In this document: positions 28,859 to 38,005 of the stretch, one piece after another
Position numbering within the stretch: position 1 is the stretch's first letter
Layout: the number at the start of each line of letters is the position of its first letter
From: Thereva unica
Lineage: Eukaryota; Arthropoda; Insecta; Diptera; Therevidae
Direction of reading: 5' to 3'
DNA: 64,000 nucleotides
NCBI GenBank assembly: GCA_949987705.1
Contig: CATLJY010000278.1
Location: 62,001 to 126,000, forward strand
Program-made: the position numbers and the translations under genes
The notes under the pieces: generated by a model
The model's input: the letters and a program-made list of their open reading frames with translations, nothing else
Database searches by the model: none
What the model was told of the DNA's origin: nothing

Positions 28859-29390
28859 AACATCTTGGATATTACTGAAGGCACGAGCCATGACAATAGC
28901 ATATCAAAAATTGACTACCACACTTACTCATCGTTCACCTCTTCATTTAAAAACAGTGATGAAACCCGCATTCCAGTGCAAAACCAAGACCTGTATATCC
29001 TCCCGGCTGAAAGTTTCATATACATTGAGGGAACAGTAACTAAACCTGATGGAACAATATCCAGCACTGCAGAGCTAGTAAATAATGCTGTAGCGTTTCT
29101 CTTTGAGGAAATTCGCTATGAAATCAATGGTGTGGGAAATTGATAGAACTCGAAATCTTGGAATAGCAGCAACACTAAAAAATTACATATCATTAAACCC
29201 AAATGAGAGTCGCATGTTATACAACGCTAGTTGGTTGCCAGATAAATCAATTACATCCCCCCAGGCTTTTTCTCAACACCCAACCAAAAAACTAATAAAG
29301 TCACTATCCCATAGAGCACTCACTGAAAATGATCTGCGTAAATATGCACAGCATATAATCCACTTTAGAGGAGCGCGACCAATTACCTAG
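28859..29390 (+). pseudogene. Major capsid protein N-terminus fused to protease fragment
   Basis: 28865-29145 reads the start of a double-jelly-roll-type major capsid protein (IPVQNQDLYILPAESFIYIEG and NNAVAFLFEEIRYEINGV). No in-frame ATG is present. A shift near 29140 moves the frame, which continues with NESRMLYNASW. At about 29262 capsid sequence stops and the adenain-like protease N-terminus follows (FSQHPTKK, ENDLRKYAQHI), then a small deletion and a stop at 29388. The protease part is an inverted duplicate of 23985-24160. The capsid protein would normally be several hundred residues; about 130 remain. Confidence 0.7.
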
Positions 29391-29485
29391 AAAACCGCGG
29401 AAAAATGAGAGCAGAATTATAAATATTTAACACAAATAAGTTTTATTCTAATAATTTTTATTTTAAATTCAATATACAAAATCTC
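29391..29485. other. Convergent 3' ends with polyadenylation signals
   Basis: Minus-strand AATAAA-type signals (near 29442 and 29460) follow the coiled-coil gene stop. Protease-derived sequence from the left fades out here. Confidence 0.45.
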
Positions 29486-29859
29486 TTAATATCCTAATTT
29501 AATTAGGTACTTCATAAGTTTATATTCTTTTTTTGCTTTCTTTTTTTGATCCTCAGCGTGCTGGAGATTCAGCTTACACTCCTGTGTAAGCTGCTCCAGC
29601 CTCCGTAGGCGCTGCTGCTCGGCGCTCAATGCAACTTCCAGAGATCCCAGCTGCTCCTTAGCATTGTCTCGGGCTCTCTTCGCCCTTCGACGCTTCTCTT
29701 TTAGCGCGGTCATTACATGCTCGCCATAAGCAAGCATGCGCACTAACCTACGCAATGAGTTTCTCTGAAATATAAAAATAAATTAAACTCCATTTCCTTT
29801 TCATTATAATAAAGTTCAATACTTACAACTTGCAGCCTTCTTTCCGAATCGTTATCCAT
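29486..29859 (-). CDS. Maverick coiled-coil protein, two exons
   Basis: Exon 1 is 29859-29827 (11 codons) and exon 2 is 29764-29486. The 62-nt intron begins GTAAGT and ends TTTCAG and the frame is kept, giving 103 residues. Almost all of exon 2 is Lys/Arg/Glu/Leu/Gln-rich (KEKRRRAKRARDNAKEQLG, AEQQRLRRLEQLTQ), predicting one long basic coiled coil. There is no known domain. A TATA box (TATAAAA, minus strand, 29894-29900) lies 35 nt before the ATG and polyadenylation signals follow, so it looks expressible. A DNA-binding or scaffolding role is only a guess. A fragment of a second copy borders the satellite at 28096. Confidence 0.75.
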
Positions 29860-29893
29860 CGTGGTTTTGAGGGTAGCATGAAGTGAAGTTTGC

Positions 29894-29900
29894 TTTTATA
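29894..29900 (-). promoter_or_regulatory. TATA box of Maverick coiled-coil gene
   Basis: CGGTATAAAAGC on the minus strand, 35 nt before the ATG, matching the promoter style of the other Maverick genes. Confidence 0.6.
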
Positions 29901-30001
29901 CCGATAATGTTTACATTATTCGAATGATACACTAAAAAACACGTTAGGAATTGAGGTAAGGAACCGCTGAGTTAATCAGTACCTAAAGAATTGCACCTGA
30001 T

Positions 30002-30445
30002 CCCTTTGTTTATCTTAATATTATTCGTGATACGGTTTAAAGCTGACTTTAGAATTTTCGCGCCTATGTATAATAAGGAATCCATCTATACCTATTCAAA
30101 ATTGTCTTTGATTTTAGGAAACTGACCCTCACTAAATTCGCAGCATATCAATTTCAATTTCAATATATGGAGCAAAACTTCCTTTTGTTTATCTCAATAA
30201 ACGTTCGCGTTATGGGAAGACTGAAATTTTCACATAGCTTTAGAATTTTCACACCTATGTTTAATAAGGAATCCATCTATACCTGTTCAAAATTGTTTGC
30301 GATTTTTTAGGAAACTGAGCCTCACTAAATTCGCAGCATATCAATTTCAATATATGGAGCAAAACTTCCTTTTGTTTATCTCAATAAACGTTCACAGCAT
30401 GGGAAGACTGAAATTTTAACATCTATGCTTGATAAGGAATGCAGT
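30002..30445. repeat. About 187-bp tandem duplication near right Maverick arm
   Basis: CCTTTTGTTTATCTCAATAA begins at 30181 and again at 30368, with a diverged copy at about 30002. Shared blocks include AAGGAATCCATCTATACCT and CGCAGCATATCAATTTCAAT. Roughly 2.3 copies are present. No coding. Confidence 0.8.
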
Positions 30446-30482
30446 GTTTACTTAGCTAACCGTTATTAAAATTTATACATTT

Positions 30483-32333
30483 GAGTCTAATTAGCACTTA
30501 AGGTGATCAGTTCAAAATTATGGTATAAGTTAGCTGATAATTATTACGTTTACATGCTGTCCTGAGTACTTGACTTGAAACTTACTTGAAATCTCAAGTA
30601 GCGTTTTTGGTTCTTTTACTTGACTTCAAACTGTCTTGAGTTTTACTTGAACTAACATTTAAGGTTTCAGTGTGTTGGTTAACAATGATTAAATTTCTCT
30701 TCTTATCTAATACGCATGCAATTTTCAAGTATTCAAACGAGTTTACATGTATATTTTCAAGTCAAGTAGAAAAATTTTTGTGATTTACTTGACTCAAGTT
30801 TACTTGAAGTCAGGATAGGTTTACATGCATGTTTTGTTACTTCAAACCTACTTCAAGTATACTTCAAGTAAGCATGTAAACGTAATAAATGAGAATCTTC
30901 ATTGTTGTTATTATTCGATAGAGCTTATGTTAAGTATTTTTGCGTCAGCTTATGACACTTCCTAGTGTTTGCAATATTTGCGGTTTGTGAAGGGTATTTT
31001 AGTTTAAAGTATTCAATTTTATTCTTTAAAAATATATCCAGCATGTTCAGGATAATAATAATTACATCATAAGTGTGATGAGAATGGGAATCTTAGCTGT
31101 ATTGTTGTTGTTGTTGTTATCGGAAATATCTTTTTCAGATATGATTTTCTTGCCCACTTAGTAAGTTGTGATTGCTGTAATATCTGCGACTTGAGGTGAG
31201 TATTTTCATTAAGAATTCTTTGGAAGGTAATAATGACATATGGTTGCAATCCAGATCTTAGCTTACAGATCGCACCGGGTTGTTGTCCAGACCCAATGCT
31301 GGATCTCAGCTAAAGCTTAGTGTTACTTGAAAGTCCAGTTCTTCACTGAATTATATGTATATTTTGCTCTAGAATCCAAGCTCATTCCATAGCCTAAGTT
31401 GCTACCAGAATTAATACTTGAAAAATATGCTGAATTTGTTTGCTCCTAAAACTATGCAATATCTTTTTCAGGTATGGCTTTTTAGTCACTTAGTAATTTC
31501 AAGTTGCGGTTGTTGTAATATCTGTGACTTGAGGTGGTATACCCAATGCTGGCTCCAGCTAAAGCTTAATTTAATTCTTAGTGTTACTTGCAAGTCCAGT
31601 TCTTCACCAAATTATTTGTATATTTTGCTCCAGAATCCAAGCTCATTCCATAGCACAAGTTGCTACCGGAATTAATACTAGAAAAATCATCATCTCGAAA
31701 CCAAAGCTCAAATCCCCCACAGCTCAGTTCATAGTTCCCCCACTTTGGACCAAATTCCATGCCGGTTCTGCGCCACCTTCAAATCACATGCCTGCTCTGG
31801 GCCAAATCCCATGCCCGTTCTGCGCCACCCTATCCAAGAAACATACATCCAGAGCTTTAAGTCACACCTCAAATCCCATGCCAGCTCTGGACCAAATCAA
31901 CACCGAAATTCAACTAGCTTCCCACAGGTGGCACTCAACAACACAGCATTCAAATCCCACGCTGGTCCCACACCAAATCCCATGCCCACTCTGGGCCACC
32001 CCATCCAAGACACACACCCAAAACACCTCACACACCTACATGCAGAGCTTTCACCCATCTCCACCCACCAACTCCAAGCCACCCCATCCAAGACACCCAA
32101 CCTCCATATACAGCTTTCAAACCACCTTACCCAAGACCCAAACCCAAAACACCTCGTACACCTACATAAAGAGCTTTCACCCATCTCCACACACCAACTC
32201 TAAGCCACCTTATCCAAGACACAAACCTAAAACACCTCGTACACGTACATAAAGAGCTTTCAGACCCCCCCAAATCCTAGGCCGGTACGGCGCCACCTGA
32301 GAGGTGGCCCCGGAGTGACATAGCTCTACTACT
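30483..32333. repeat. Maverick right terminal inverted repeat (with nested MITE)
   Basis: It is the reverse complement of 17149-18670, perfect or nearly so for the outer 1.34 kb, and ends GCTCTACTACT at 32333. A 348-bp MITE sits at 30541-30888. The 223-codon frame 31581-32252 mirrors that of the left arm and is regarded as repeat. Confidence 0.93.
30541..30888. mobile_element. MITE with 18-bp perfect TIRs and ACTTGA-rich interior
   Basis: It begins TTATTACGTTTACATGCT and ends AGCATGTAAACGTAATAA, perfect inverted repeats. It is absent at the corresponding place of the left Maverick arm, so it inserted after the arms were formed. The interior is packed with ACTTGA/TCAAGT hexamers in both orientations, a subterminal-repeat pattern of transposase-binding sites. 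The target duplication is unclear. Confidence 0.8.
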
Positions 32334-32339
32334 TACCAT
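32334..32339. other. Maverick target-site duplication, right copy (TACCAT)
   Basis: It directly follows the element terminus and precedes the last 11 bases of the BEL A 5' LTR. Confidence 0.95.
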
Positions 32340-32350
32340 AGCCCCGAACA
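32340..32350 (+). repeat. Last 11 bases of BEL A 5' LTR
   Basis: AGCCCCGAACA matches 39963-39973. Together with 15893-17148 it restores the 1267-bp length of the 3' LTR. Confidence 0.92.
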
Positions 32351-32352
32351 TT

Positions 32353-32370
32353 TGGTCCTTCGAGCCGGAT
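32353..32370 (+). promoter_or_regulatory. BEL A primer-binding site (tRNA-Tyr)
   Basis: TGGTCCTTCGAGCCGGAT starts two bases after the 5' LTR. It is complementary to the 3' end of animal tRNA-Tyr including CCA (recognised from memory of that tRNA). The same 18 bases occur at 57863 in BEL C. Confidence 0.75.
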
Positions 32371-32487
32371 CTTAGTCAAGATTCCGGTATAATAAATATA
32401 TTCAGTGATTTAACGTGGCTTAGAGAACTGCCTGCATTAGCAAAGTCTTAAATAGAAATTATTATCGAACTATCGCTAAATCCAATC

Positions 32488-35400
32488 ATGGACAAACTTG
32501 TAAAAAAACAAGAATTATTAGTCGAGGAGCTACAAAACTCTCTCAGAAATTATGGAAAGGACTCGAAAACACGAAAGACGACCCCGTACCTTAAAAGGCG
32601 TCTTGTTCGCGTGAACTCGTTGTGGGAACAAATTTCAATTAATCATTCCACCTTGTTAGATGCGGCTGCAGAGGAAAAACCCATCGAAGTCGTAGCTGAC
32701 TATGTATCAGGACCAACCTTCATGGAAACAGAGGAAATCTACCTGCTTCACGTGGGTGAATTAGAAGACCTGATATCATCAGCAGAAACTTCGAGAACCA
32801 GCCCTCCGATACAAAATTATACTCCATCGGGTTCCCCTGGATCAAACGCAAATATTGATCCAGGAGAAAATACTTCGCTAAAACTCCCTCGTATTTCACT
32901 ACCAAGTTTTTCCGGAAACTATGCCGAGTGGACATCGTTCCACGATCTGTTTGTAGCCCTCATACATAATAAGAGAAACTTGTCTAATGCCGAAAAACTA
33001 CATTACTTGAAGGCAAGTACCCATGGTGAGGCTGCGCGACTCATTCAAGGCTTCGCAATCACCGACCTCAATTATGAGACAGCTTGGAATATTTTGAAGG
33101 AACGGTTTGACAATAAAAGAATGTTAGTACACGTTCAACTCGATAAATTGTTTAACCAGGCCCAAGCTAGCGAAAACGCCGATTCAGTTAAAAAATTACT
33201 CGACACTACCACGGAAAGTGTCCAAAATCTACAAAATCTAGATATACAAGATATCTTTGATCTAATGTTAATTTATATCGTGACTAGGAAATTGCCTAGA
33301 GACTCCTTGCAGCTCTGGGAACAACAAATCGCCAGTGATAATAAGCTACCTTCTTTCGACACTCTAAAGCAATTCCTAGAAACCCGCTTTCGTACACTGG
33401 AGGCTATCGATTCAACCAAATCAAAACCAACTAGAAGCATCCAGCAAAGCAAATCTATCTCTAGAATTCAGTCATTCGTCGTTAATCAGACTTCTACATG
33501 TGCGCATTGCGGAAAGGATCATTCATTAAGGAATTGTCCACAGTTCATCGCGCTCCCTTTCACCGAAAAGAACATCATCGTGCGACGTAGTGGTCTATGT
33601 ATTAACTGCCTAGGACGCGGACATCGTGCCTCAGCTTGTCCTAGTAAACATACCTGCACCCATTGCAAGAAACGACATCATTCGCTTCTCCATGTTAATC
33701 CCACTAAACCAGAGGCAAGTCCTATCCACACGACTCCACATGCGCGAGACATCGCTAATACAACTCAAACGTCTGTCCCGCAAGTCCAAGTAAACGCATT
33801 GCATTCGTCAACCCATAGAGAAGTCCTTCTCTATACAGCCCTTATAACACTGCAAGGAACGCATGGTATACAGCGAACATTCAGAGCACTCCTTGACCCA
33901 GGCTCACAGTCATCATTTATGACGGAATACGCCGTTCAAACATTAGCGTTGCCTAAAAGGCGTATTACCGCACCAATATTCGGAGTAGGACAAGCCGAAG
34001 TGGGGACAGCTGAGACCATGGTGAAAACAGCTCTAGTAGTTCCAGCACACAGCTTTACGATGGATGTGACTGCGTTAGTCCTCAAGAACCTAACCAGCCA
34101 ATTACCATCCCAACCTATCACATCCACCGAGTGGAATCATATACAAGGGCTCAAGCTGGCTGATCCTACATTTGATCGACCAGGCCGTATCGACGTCATT
34201 CTTGGTGCAGAGATTTATGGGTCACTTCTCTTACCCAATCTTCGCAAAGGCCTGAAGGGTCAACCTGTGGCTCAAAATACGATTCTTGGTTGGATACTAA
34301 GTGGAGAAACATGTAGAGAGGACTGTCACTCGACCAAGATCAACACATTCTCTTCAATAGTATCCCTAACCACTCTCAGCCAACAAATCCAGAAGTTCTG
34401 GCCTGTGGAGGAAGTCCCCACAACCACAAAACTCAACCAAGAAGATCAAGCCTGTGAAACAATGTATAAAACAACTCATAAACGCTTGGATAATGGGAAA
34501 TACTGTGTACGTCTACCATTTATCGATGAATCCCACAAGAGATCGTTAGGATGCTCTCGCGCGACAGCAATTGGAAGTTTTCGAAGCCTCGAGCGAAGAT
34601 TCATGTCCAACCCATCATTAAAAGACGAATACACCACGTGCATACAGGAATACTTAGAACTGGGACATATGGTCCCTGCCAAGGAATCTGATGATGAGAT
34701 GACATACCAAAACAACACGTGGTCATGTACCAGCTATTACCTGCCTCATCACGCAGTATTCAAGGACAGTACTTCCACTCACCTCCGAGTGGTGTTTGAC
34801 GCCTCAAGGAAAAGCAGTTCTGGATACTCCCTCAACGACGTTCTATTTACTGGACCCACGCTACAAAATGAATTGACTGCCGTCCTAAATCGATGGAGGA
34901 AATTCAAGGTTGTGCTCATCGCAGACATTGTCAAAATGTATCGACAAATCATGATTCACCCTGATGATATTAAGTATCAAAAAATTATATGGCGAGATTC
35001 CCCATCAGAACCCTTAAAGGATTACTGCTTAACCACGGTAACTTTCGGTGTAACCTGCGCTCCGTACCTAGCAATACGAACCATTCAACAGTTAGCGGAA
35101 GATGAACGTGACTCCTACCCGGTAGCGTCAAAAATCGCATTAAATGATTTTTATGTTGATGACTTGCTAACTGGAGCCGACTCCGAGCCAGAAGCAACCA
35201 TCATTTACAAACAGATCGAGACCCTTATGAAGCACGGGGGTTTTAAGCTAAAAAAGTGGCTCTCGAACAGCCAGGCTGTTCTAACTCAAATTCCGGACGA
35301 CGACAAGGCATTACCCAATTCCGTGGATCTCAGCTTAGACCAAGGCGTCAAATCACTAGGAATCATTTGGCACCCATCATCGGACACCTTCAGCTACCGA

Positions 35401-37719
35401 ATCACCATTTCCTCAGAACGAGTAGTGACTAGTAAACGAGAACTACTCTCTGAAATCGCGAAACTGTACGATCCTCTGGGTTGGATTGCCCCAATAATAG
35501 TGACCGCAAAAATCCTGATGCAGTCTCTATGGATGCTCGGCTGTGGATGGGACGAATCGGTGCCTCCAAGGATTCAGCAGACATGGTTACCATTAAAGAG
35601 TCAATTGCCTCTATTAGAAAAACTACGAATTCCACGATGGTTTGGCACGACTCAGGGAAATATCGGTATCCAATTACACGCCTTCAGCGATGCATCACAA
35701 AACGCCTACGCAGCGGCGTTATATTTAAGGGTTCAATCTCCAGATACCATCATCAACGTTCATTTAATCGCGTCTAAATCAAAGGTAGCACCAATTAAAC
35801 AGATATCAATACCTAGATTAGAATTATGCGGTGCGGTACTGGCAGCAAAACTAGTACAGCATACACGGGAAACTCTTCAACTTAAACATAATATACCAAT
35901 TCATATGTGGACAGATTCGTCGATTGTACTTTCATGGTTGAAAGGACAACCAAGGAAGTGGGCCACATTCGTGGCAAACCGAACAAGCGAGATTTTCAGC
36001 CTAATAGAAAATGCACCATGGCACCACGTATCCTCGTCAGACAACCCTGCAGATCTCGCCTCAAGAGGAGTTTCGCCAACCGAATTGCTGAGATCTTCTC
36101 TTTGGTGGAACGGACCCAAATGGTTGAGCAAGAATCATGATCATTGGCCTCAACCAGAAGAACCTACCGATACCGAACTAGAGGCCAAAAAACCCGTACA
36201 TATCTTCCATGTGCAGCCTATATGCAACCCCTTCCTAGCAGAGCTTCTCACTAAGTTTTCGTCATATTCCAAACTATTTCGAATCACCGCTTACTGCTTT
36301 CGAGTTGTTGCACGCGCAAAATCTGAGCATTGGTGGTTAACATCACAAGAATTAACGAAAGCAACACATTTCTGGCTCAAGTTCCATCAACAGACTTATT
36401 TTAGTAAGGATATTACTCATCTACAAAGGCATAATACTTTATCCACGGACAGTAAACTCCTGAATCTATCCCCATTCCTTGACAAGGAGGGACTTTTAAG
36501 GGTTGGTGGACGTCTTCAAAACGCCAATATAAGCTACGATGAACAACATCCAGTCATCCTGGGGAAATCTAACCATCTTAGTACCCTCATCATCAACCAC
36601 TTCCATCGCTTGAGCTTGCATGGCGGAACCCAGCTAACCTTGTCATTACTAAGGAAAAAATTCTGGATTTTAGATGGTCGAAACACTGTTCGAAAGTTGC
36701 TACTAAAATGCATCATATGTTTTCGCCTCCGCGCTAAACTCGCCACTCAATTAATGGGAAGCTTACCGCAGCCAAGGGTCAACATAGCAAGACCATTTAC
36801 CAACACCGGTATCGATTACTGCGGCCCCATCAACATCAAAACTAGCAAAAGGAGAGGAGCCCCCGCTACAAAGGGCTACATCGCGGTATTTATATGCTTA
36901 GCCGTGAAAGCTATTCATCTAGAACTGGTTAGTGAATTATCCACCCAGGCATTTTTAGCGGCCTTTCAGCGCTTCGTAGGACGACGAGGAACACCTCAAC
37001 ACATATATAGCGACTGCGGTACCAACTTCATAGGAGCCAACGCATACCTGAAGGAAATATCTCGACAACAAAGTCAATTTGCGGAACACGTCTCTCATGC
37101 CGGTATAACGTGGCACTTCAACCCACCACACGCCCCTCACTTCGGCGGCCTTTGGGAGGCCGGGGTCAAATCCACTAAACAACATCTACGTCGAATTGTT
37201 GGAAACGTTATTTTAACTTTTGAAGAAATGGCAACAACTCTGTGTCAGATTGAGTCATGTTTAAATTCTCGTCCCTTGTGCCCAATCAGCGAAGACCCAA
37301 CTGACTTAAATACATTAACACCAGGACATTTCCTCATCGGCGATGCTCTTCTGGCGCCCCCACAAGCCGATCTAGTCGAAAGAAACATCAATCATCTCAA
37401 TCGGTGGCAGCTCACTCAGCAACTGGCTCAACATTTCTGGAAACGATGGGCTTCAGAATACATATCTAGATTACAACAACGCCCCAAATGGCTACAAATC
37501 CAACCGAACGTGAAAGCAGGAGATTTAGTGTTAGTAAAAGATGATCGCCTCCCGCCACTTAGTTGGCCACTCGGCCGCGTGGTCAACGTCTACCCAGGAC
37601 CTGACGGTCTAGTACGCACAGCAGACATAAAAATGAAAGACTCAATAAATCGGCGACCAATAACCAAATTGGCTCGTCTCCCTATCAATGACAGGGAACA
37701 GAATACAACCCCACACTAA
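32488..37719 (+). CDS. gag-pol: BEL/Pao gag-pol polyprotein, intact, 1743 residues
   Basis: It starts at the ATG at 32488 and is open to the TAA before 37720. The gag core (DUF1759-like) spans about residues 130-310. Three Cys/His knuckles follow (CAHCGKDH near 338, CINCLGRGH near 371, CTHCKKRHH near 391). The aspartic protease has LLDPGSQ near 468. RT has VVFDASRKS near 770 and the catalytic YVDDLLTG near 888. RNase H has FSDASQNAY near 1066 and WTDSSIV near 1141. Integrase has an H-H-C-C module near 1375-1415, then Asp near 1439 (GIDYCGP), Asp near 1508 (SDCGTNF) and Glu near 1557 (LWEAGVK). A C-terminal DUF5641-like region ends the protein. No stop or shift is visible, so the element is potentially coding-competent for reverse transcription and integration. 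Confidence 0.97.
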   Translation: MDKLVKKQELLVEELQNSLRNYGKDSKTRKTTPYLKRRLVRVNSLWEQISINHSTLLDAAAEEKPIEVVADYVSGPTFMETEEIYLLHVGELEDLISSAETSRTSPPIQNYTPSGSPGSNANIDPGENTSLKLPRISLPSFSGNYAEWTSFHDLFVALIHNKRNLSNAEKLHYLKASTHGEAARLIQGFAITDLNYETAWNILKERFDNKRMLVHVQLDKLFNQAQASENADSVKKLLDTTTESVQNLQNLDIQDIFDLMLIYIVTRKLPRDSLQLWEQQIASDNKLPSFDTLKQFLETRFRTLEAIDSTKSKPTRSIQQSKSISRIQSFVVNQTSTCAHCGKDHSLRNCPQFIALPFTEKNIIVRRSGLCINCLGRGHRASACPSKHTCTHCKKRHHSLLHVNPTKPEASPIHTTPHARDIANTTQTSVPQVQVNALHSSTHREVLLYTALITLQGTHGIQRTFRALLDPGSQSSFMTEYAVQTLALPKRRITAPIFGVGQAEVGTAETMVKTALVVPAHSFTMDVTALVLKNLTSQLPSQPITSTEWNHIQGLKLADPTFDRPGRIDVILGAEIYGSLLLPNLRKGLKGQPVAQNTILGWILSGETCREDCHSTKINTFSSIVSLTTLSQQIQKFWPVEEVPTTTKLNQEDQACETMYKTTHKRLDNGKYCVRLPFIDESHKRSLGCSRATAIGSFRSLERRFMSNPSLKDEYTTCIQEYLELGHMVPAKESDDEMTYQNNTWSCTSYYLPHHAVFKDSTSTHLRVVFDASRKSSSGYSLNDVLFTGPTLQNELTAVLNRWRKFKVVLIADIVKMYRQIMIHPDDIKYQKIIWRDSPSEPLKDYCLTTVTFGVTCAPYLAIRTIQQLAEDERDSYPVASKIALNDFYVDDLLTGADSEPEATIIYKQIETLMKHGGFKLKKWLSNSQAVLTQIPDDDKALPNSVDLSLDQGVKSLGIIWHPSSDTFSYRITISSERVVTSKRELLSEIAKLYDPLGWIAPIIVTAKILMQSLWMLGCGWDESVPPRIQQTWLPLKSQLPLLEKLRIPRWFGTTQGNIGIQLHAFSDASQNAYAAALYLRVQSPDTIINVHLIASKSKVAPIKQISIPRLELCGAVLAAKLVQHTRETLQLKHNIPIHMWTDSSIVLSWLKGQPRKWATFVANRTSEIFSLIENAPWHHVSSSDNPADLASRGVSPTELLRSSLWWNGPKWLSKNHDHWPQPEEPTDTELEAKKPVHIFHVQPICNPFLAELLTKFSSYSKLFRITAYCFRVVARAKSEHWWLTSQELTKATHFWLKFHQQTYFSKDITHLQRHNTLSTDSKLLNLSPFLDKEGLLRVGGRLQNANISYDEQHPVILGKSNHLSTLIINHFHRLSLHGGTQLTLSLLRKKFWILDGRNTVRKLLLKCIICFRLRAKLATQLMGSLPQPRVNIARPFTNTGIDYCGPINIKTSKRRGAPATKGYIAVFICLAVKAIHLELVSELSTQAFLAAFQRFVGRRGTPQHIYSDCGTNFIGANAYLKEISRQQSQFAEHVSHAGITWHFNPPHAPHFGGLWEAGVKSTKQHLRRIVGNVILTFEEMATTLCQIESCLNSRPLCPISEDPTDLNTLTPGHFLIGDALLAPPQADLVERNINHLNRWQLTQQLAQHFWKRWASEYISRLQQRPKWLQIQPNVKAGDLVLVKDDRLPPLSWPLGRVVNVYPGPDGLVRTADIKMKDSINRRPITKLARLPINDREQNTTPH

Positions 37720-38005
37720 TAAATAATAATTCTCCCATTTAACAATTCGCAAGTGACACAAACATCTCAAATCATTAAACTAAAACAGGAAACTAGGCTT
37801 TAAGCAACTACAGAATACCAAATCATAGATCCAAACCAACTTTAAACAATTTCGAAACTCACTATAATATCGACTAGAAAAAACCGTTAACGAAATCGTC
37901 AGAAAGCAATCTCTTTTATCTCGTTCATTTCCCGAGCATCGTGCAAGGAATCAACAAGTTTTATTTTATTCTATTATTTATTTTAAAAGTTATTATTATT
38001 TTAAA
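37720..38005. other. Spacer between BEL A gag-pol and accessory ORF
   Basis: AT-rich, with no open frame of note. It may contain leader or splice sequence for the downstream ORF, but no clear acceptor is assigned. Confidence 0.4.

Larger units (their letters stand above)
17149..32333. mobile_element. Maverick/Polinton-type virus-like DNA transposon, 15,185 bp, defective
   Basis: The element has 5'-AG...CT-3' ends, a 6-bp target duplication and long inverted repeats. Its gene set comprises protein-primed-type family B DNA polymerase, a packaging ATPase, an adenain-like protease remnant, a PLA2/minor-capsid-like gene and capsid remnants. No integrase was found in any frame. Genes run outward and inward in divergent or convergent pairs with TATA boxes. 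The interval after the ATPase is filled by a GT-rich satellite. It inserted into the 5' LTR of BEL A after that element had integrated. These elements are integrated relatives of adenovirus-like eukaryotic DNA viruses; this copy cannot form particles on its own as read. Confidence 0.93.

Noticed and set aside
17149..32333. Retroviral-type integrase gene expected in a Maverick
   Set aside because: No frame shows the zinc module or DDE motifs. All integrases in the window belong to BEL or Gypsy elements.
17149..32333. A free virus genome or contaminant contig
   Set aside because: Target-site duplication inside an LTR and continuous host retroelement sequence on both sides show that it is integrated.
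35429..36746. Several open frames opposite BEL A pol
   Set aside because: They are antisense of an intact polyprotein with complete domain order.
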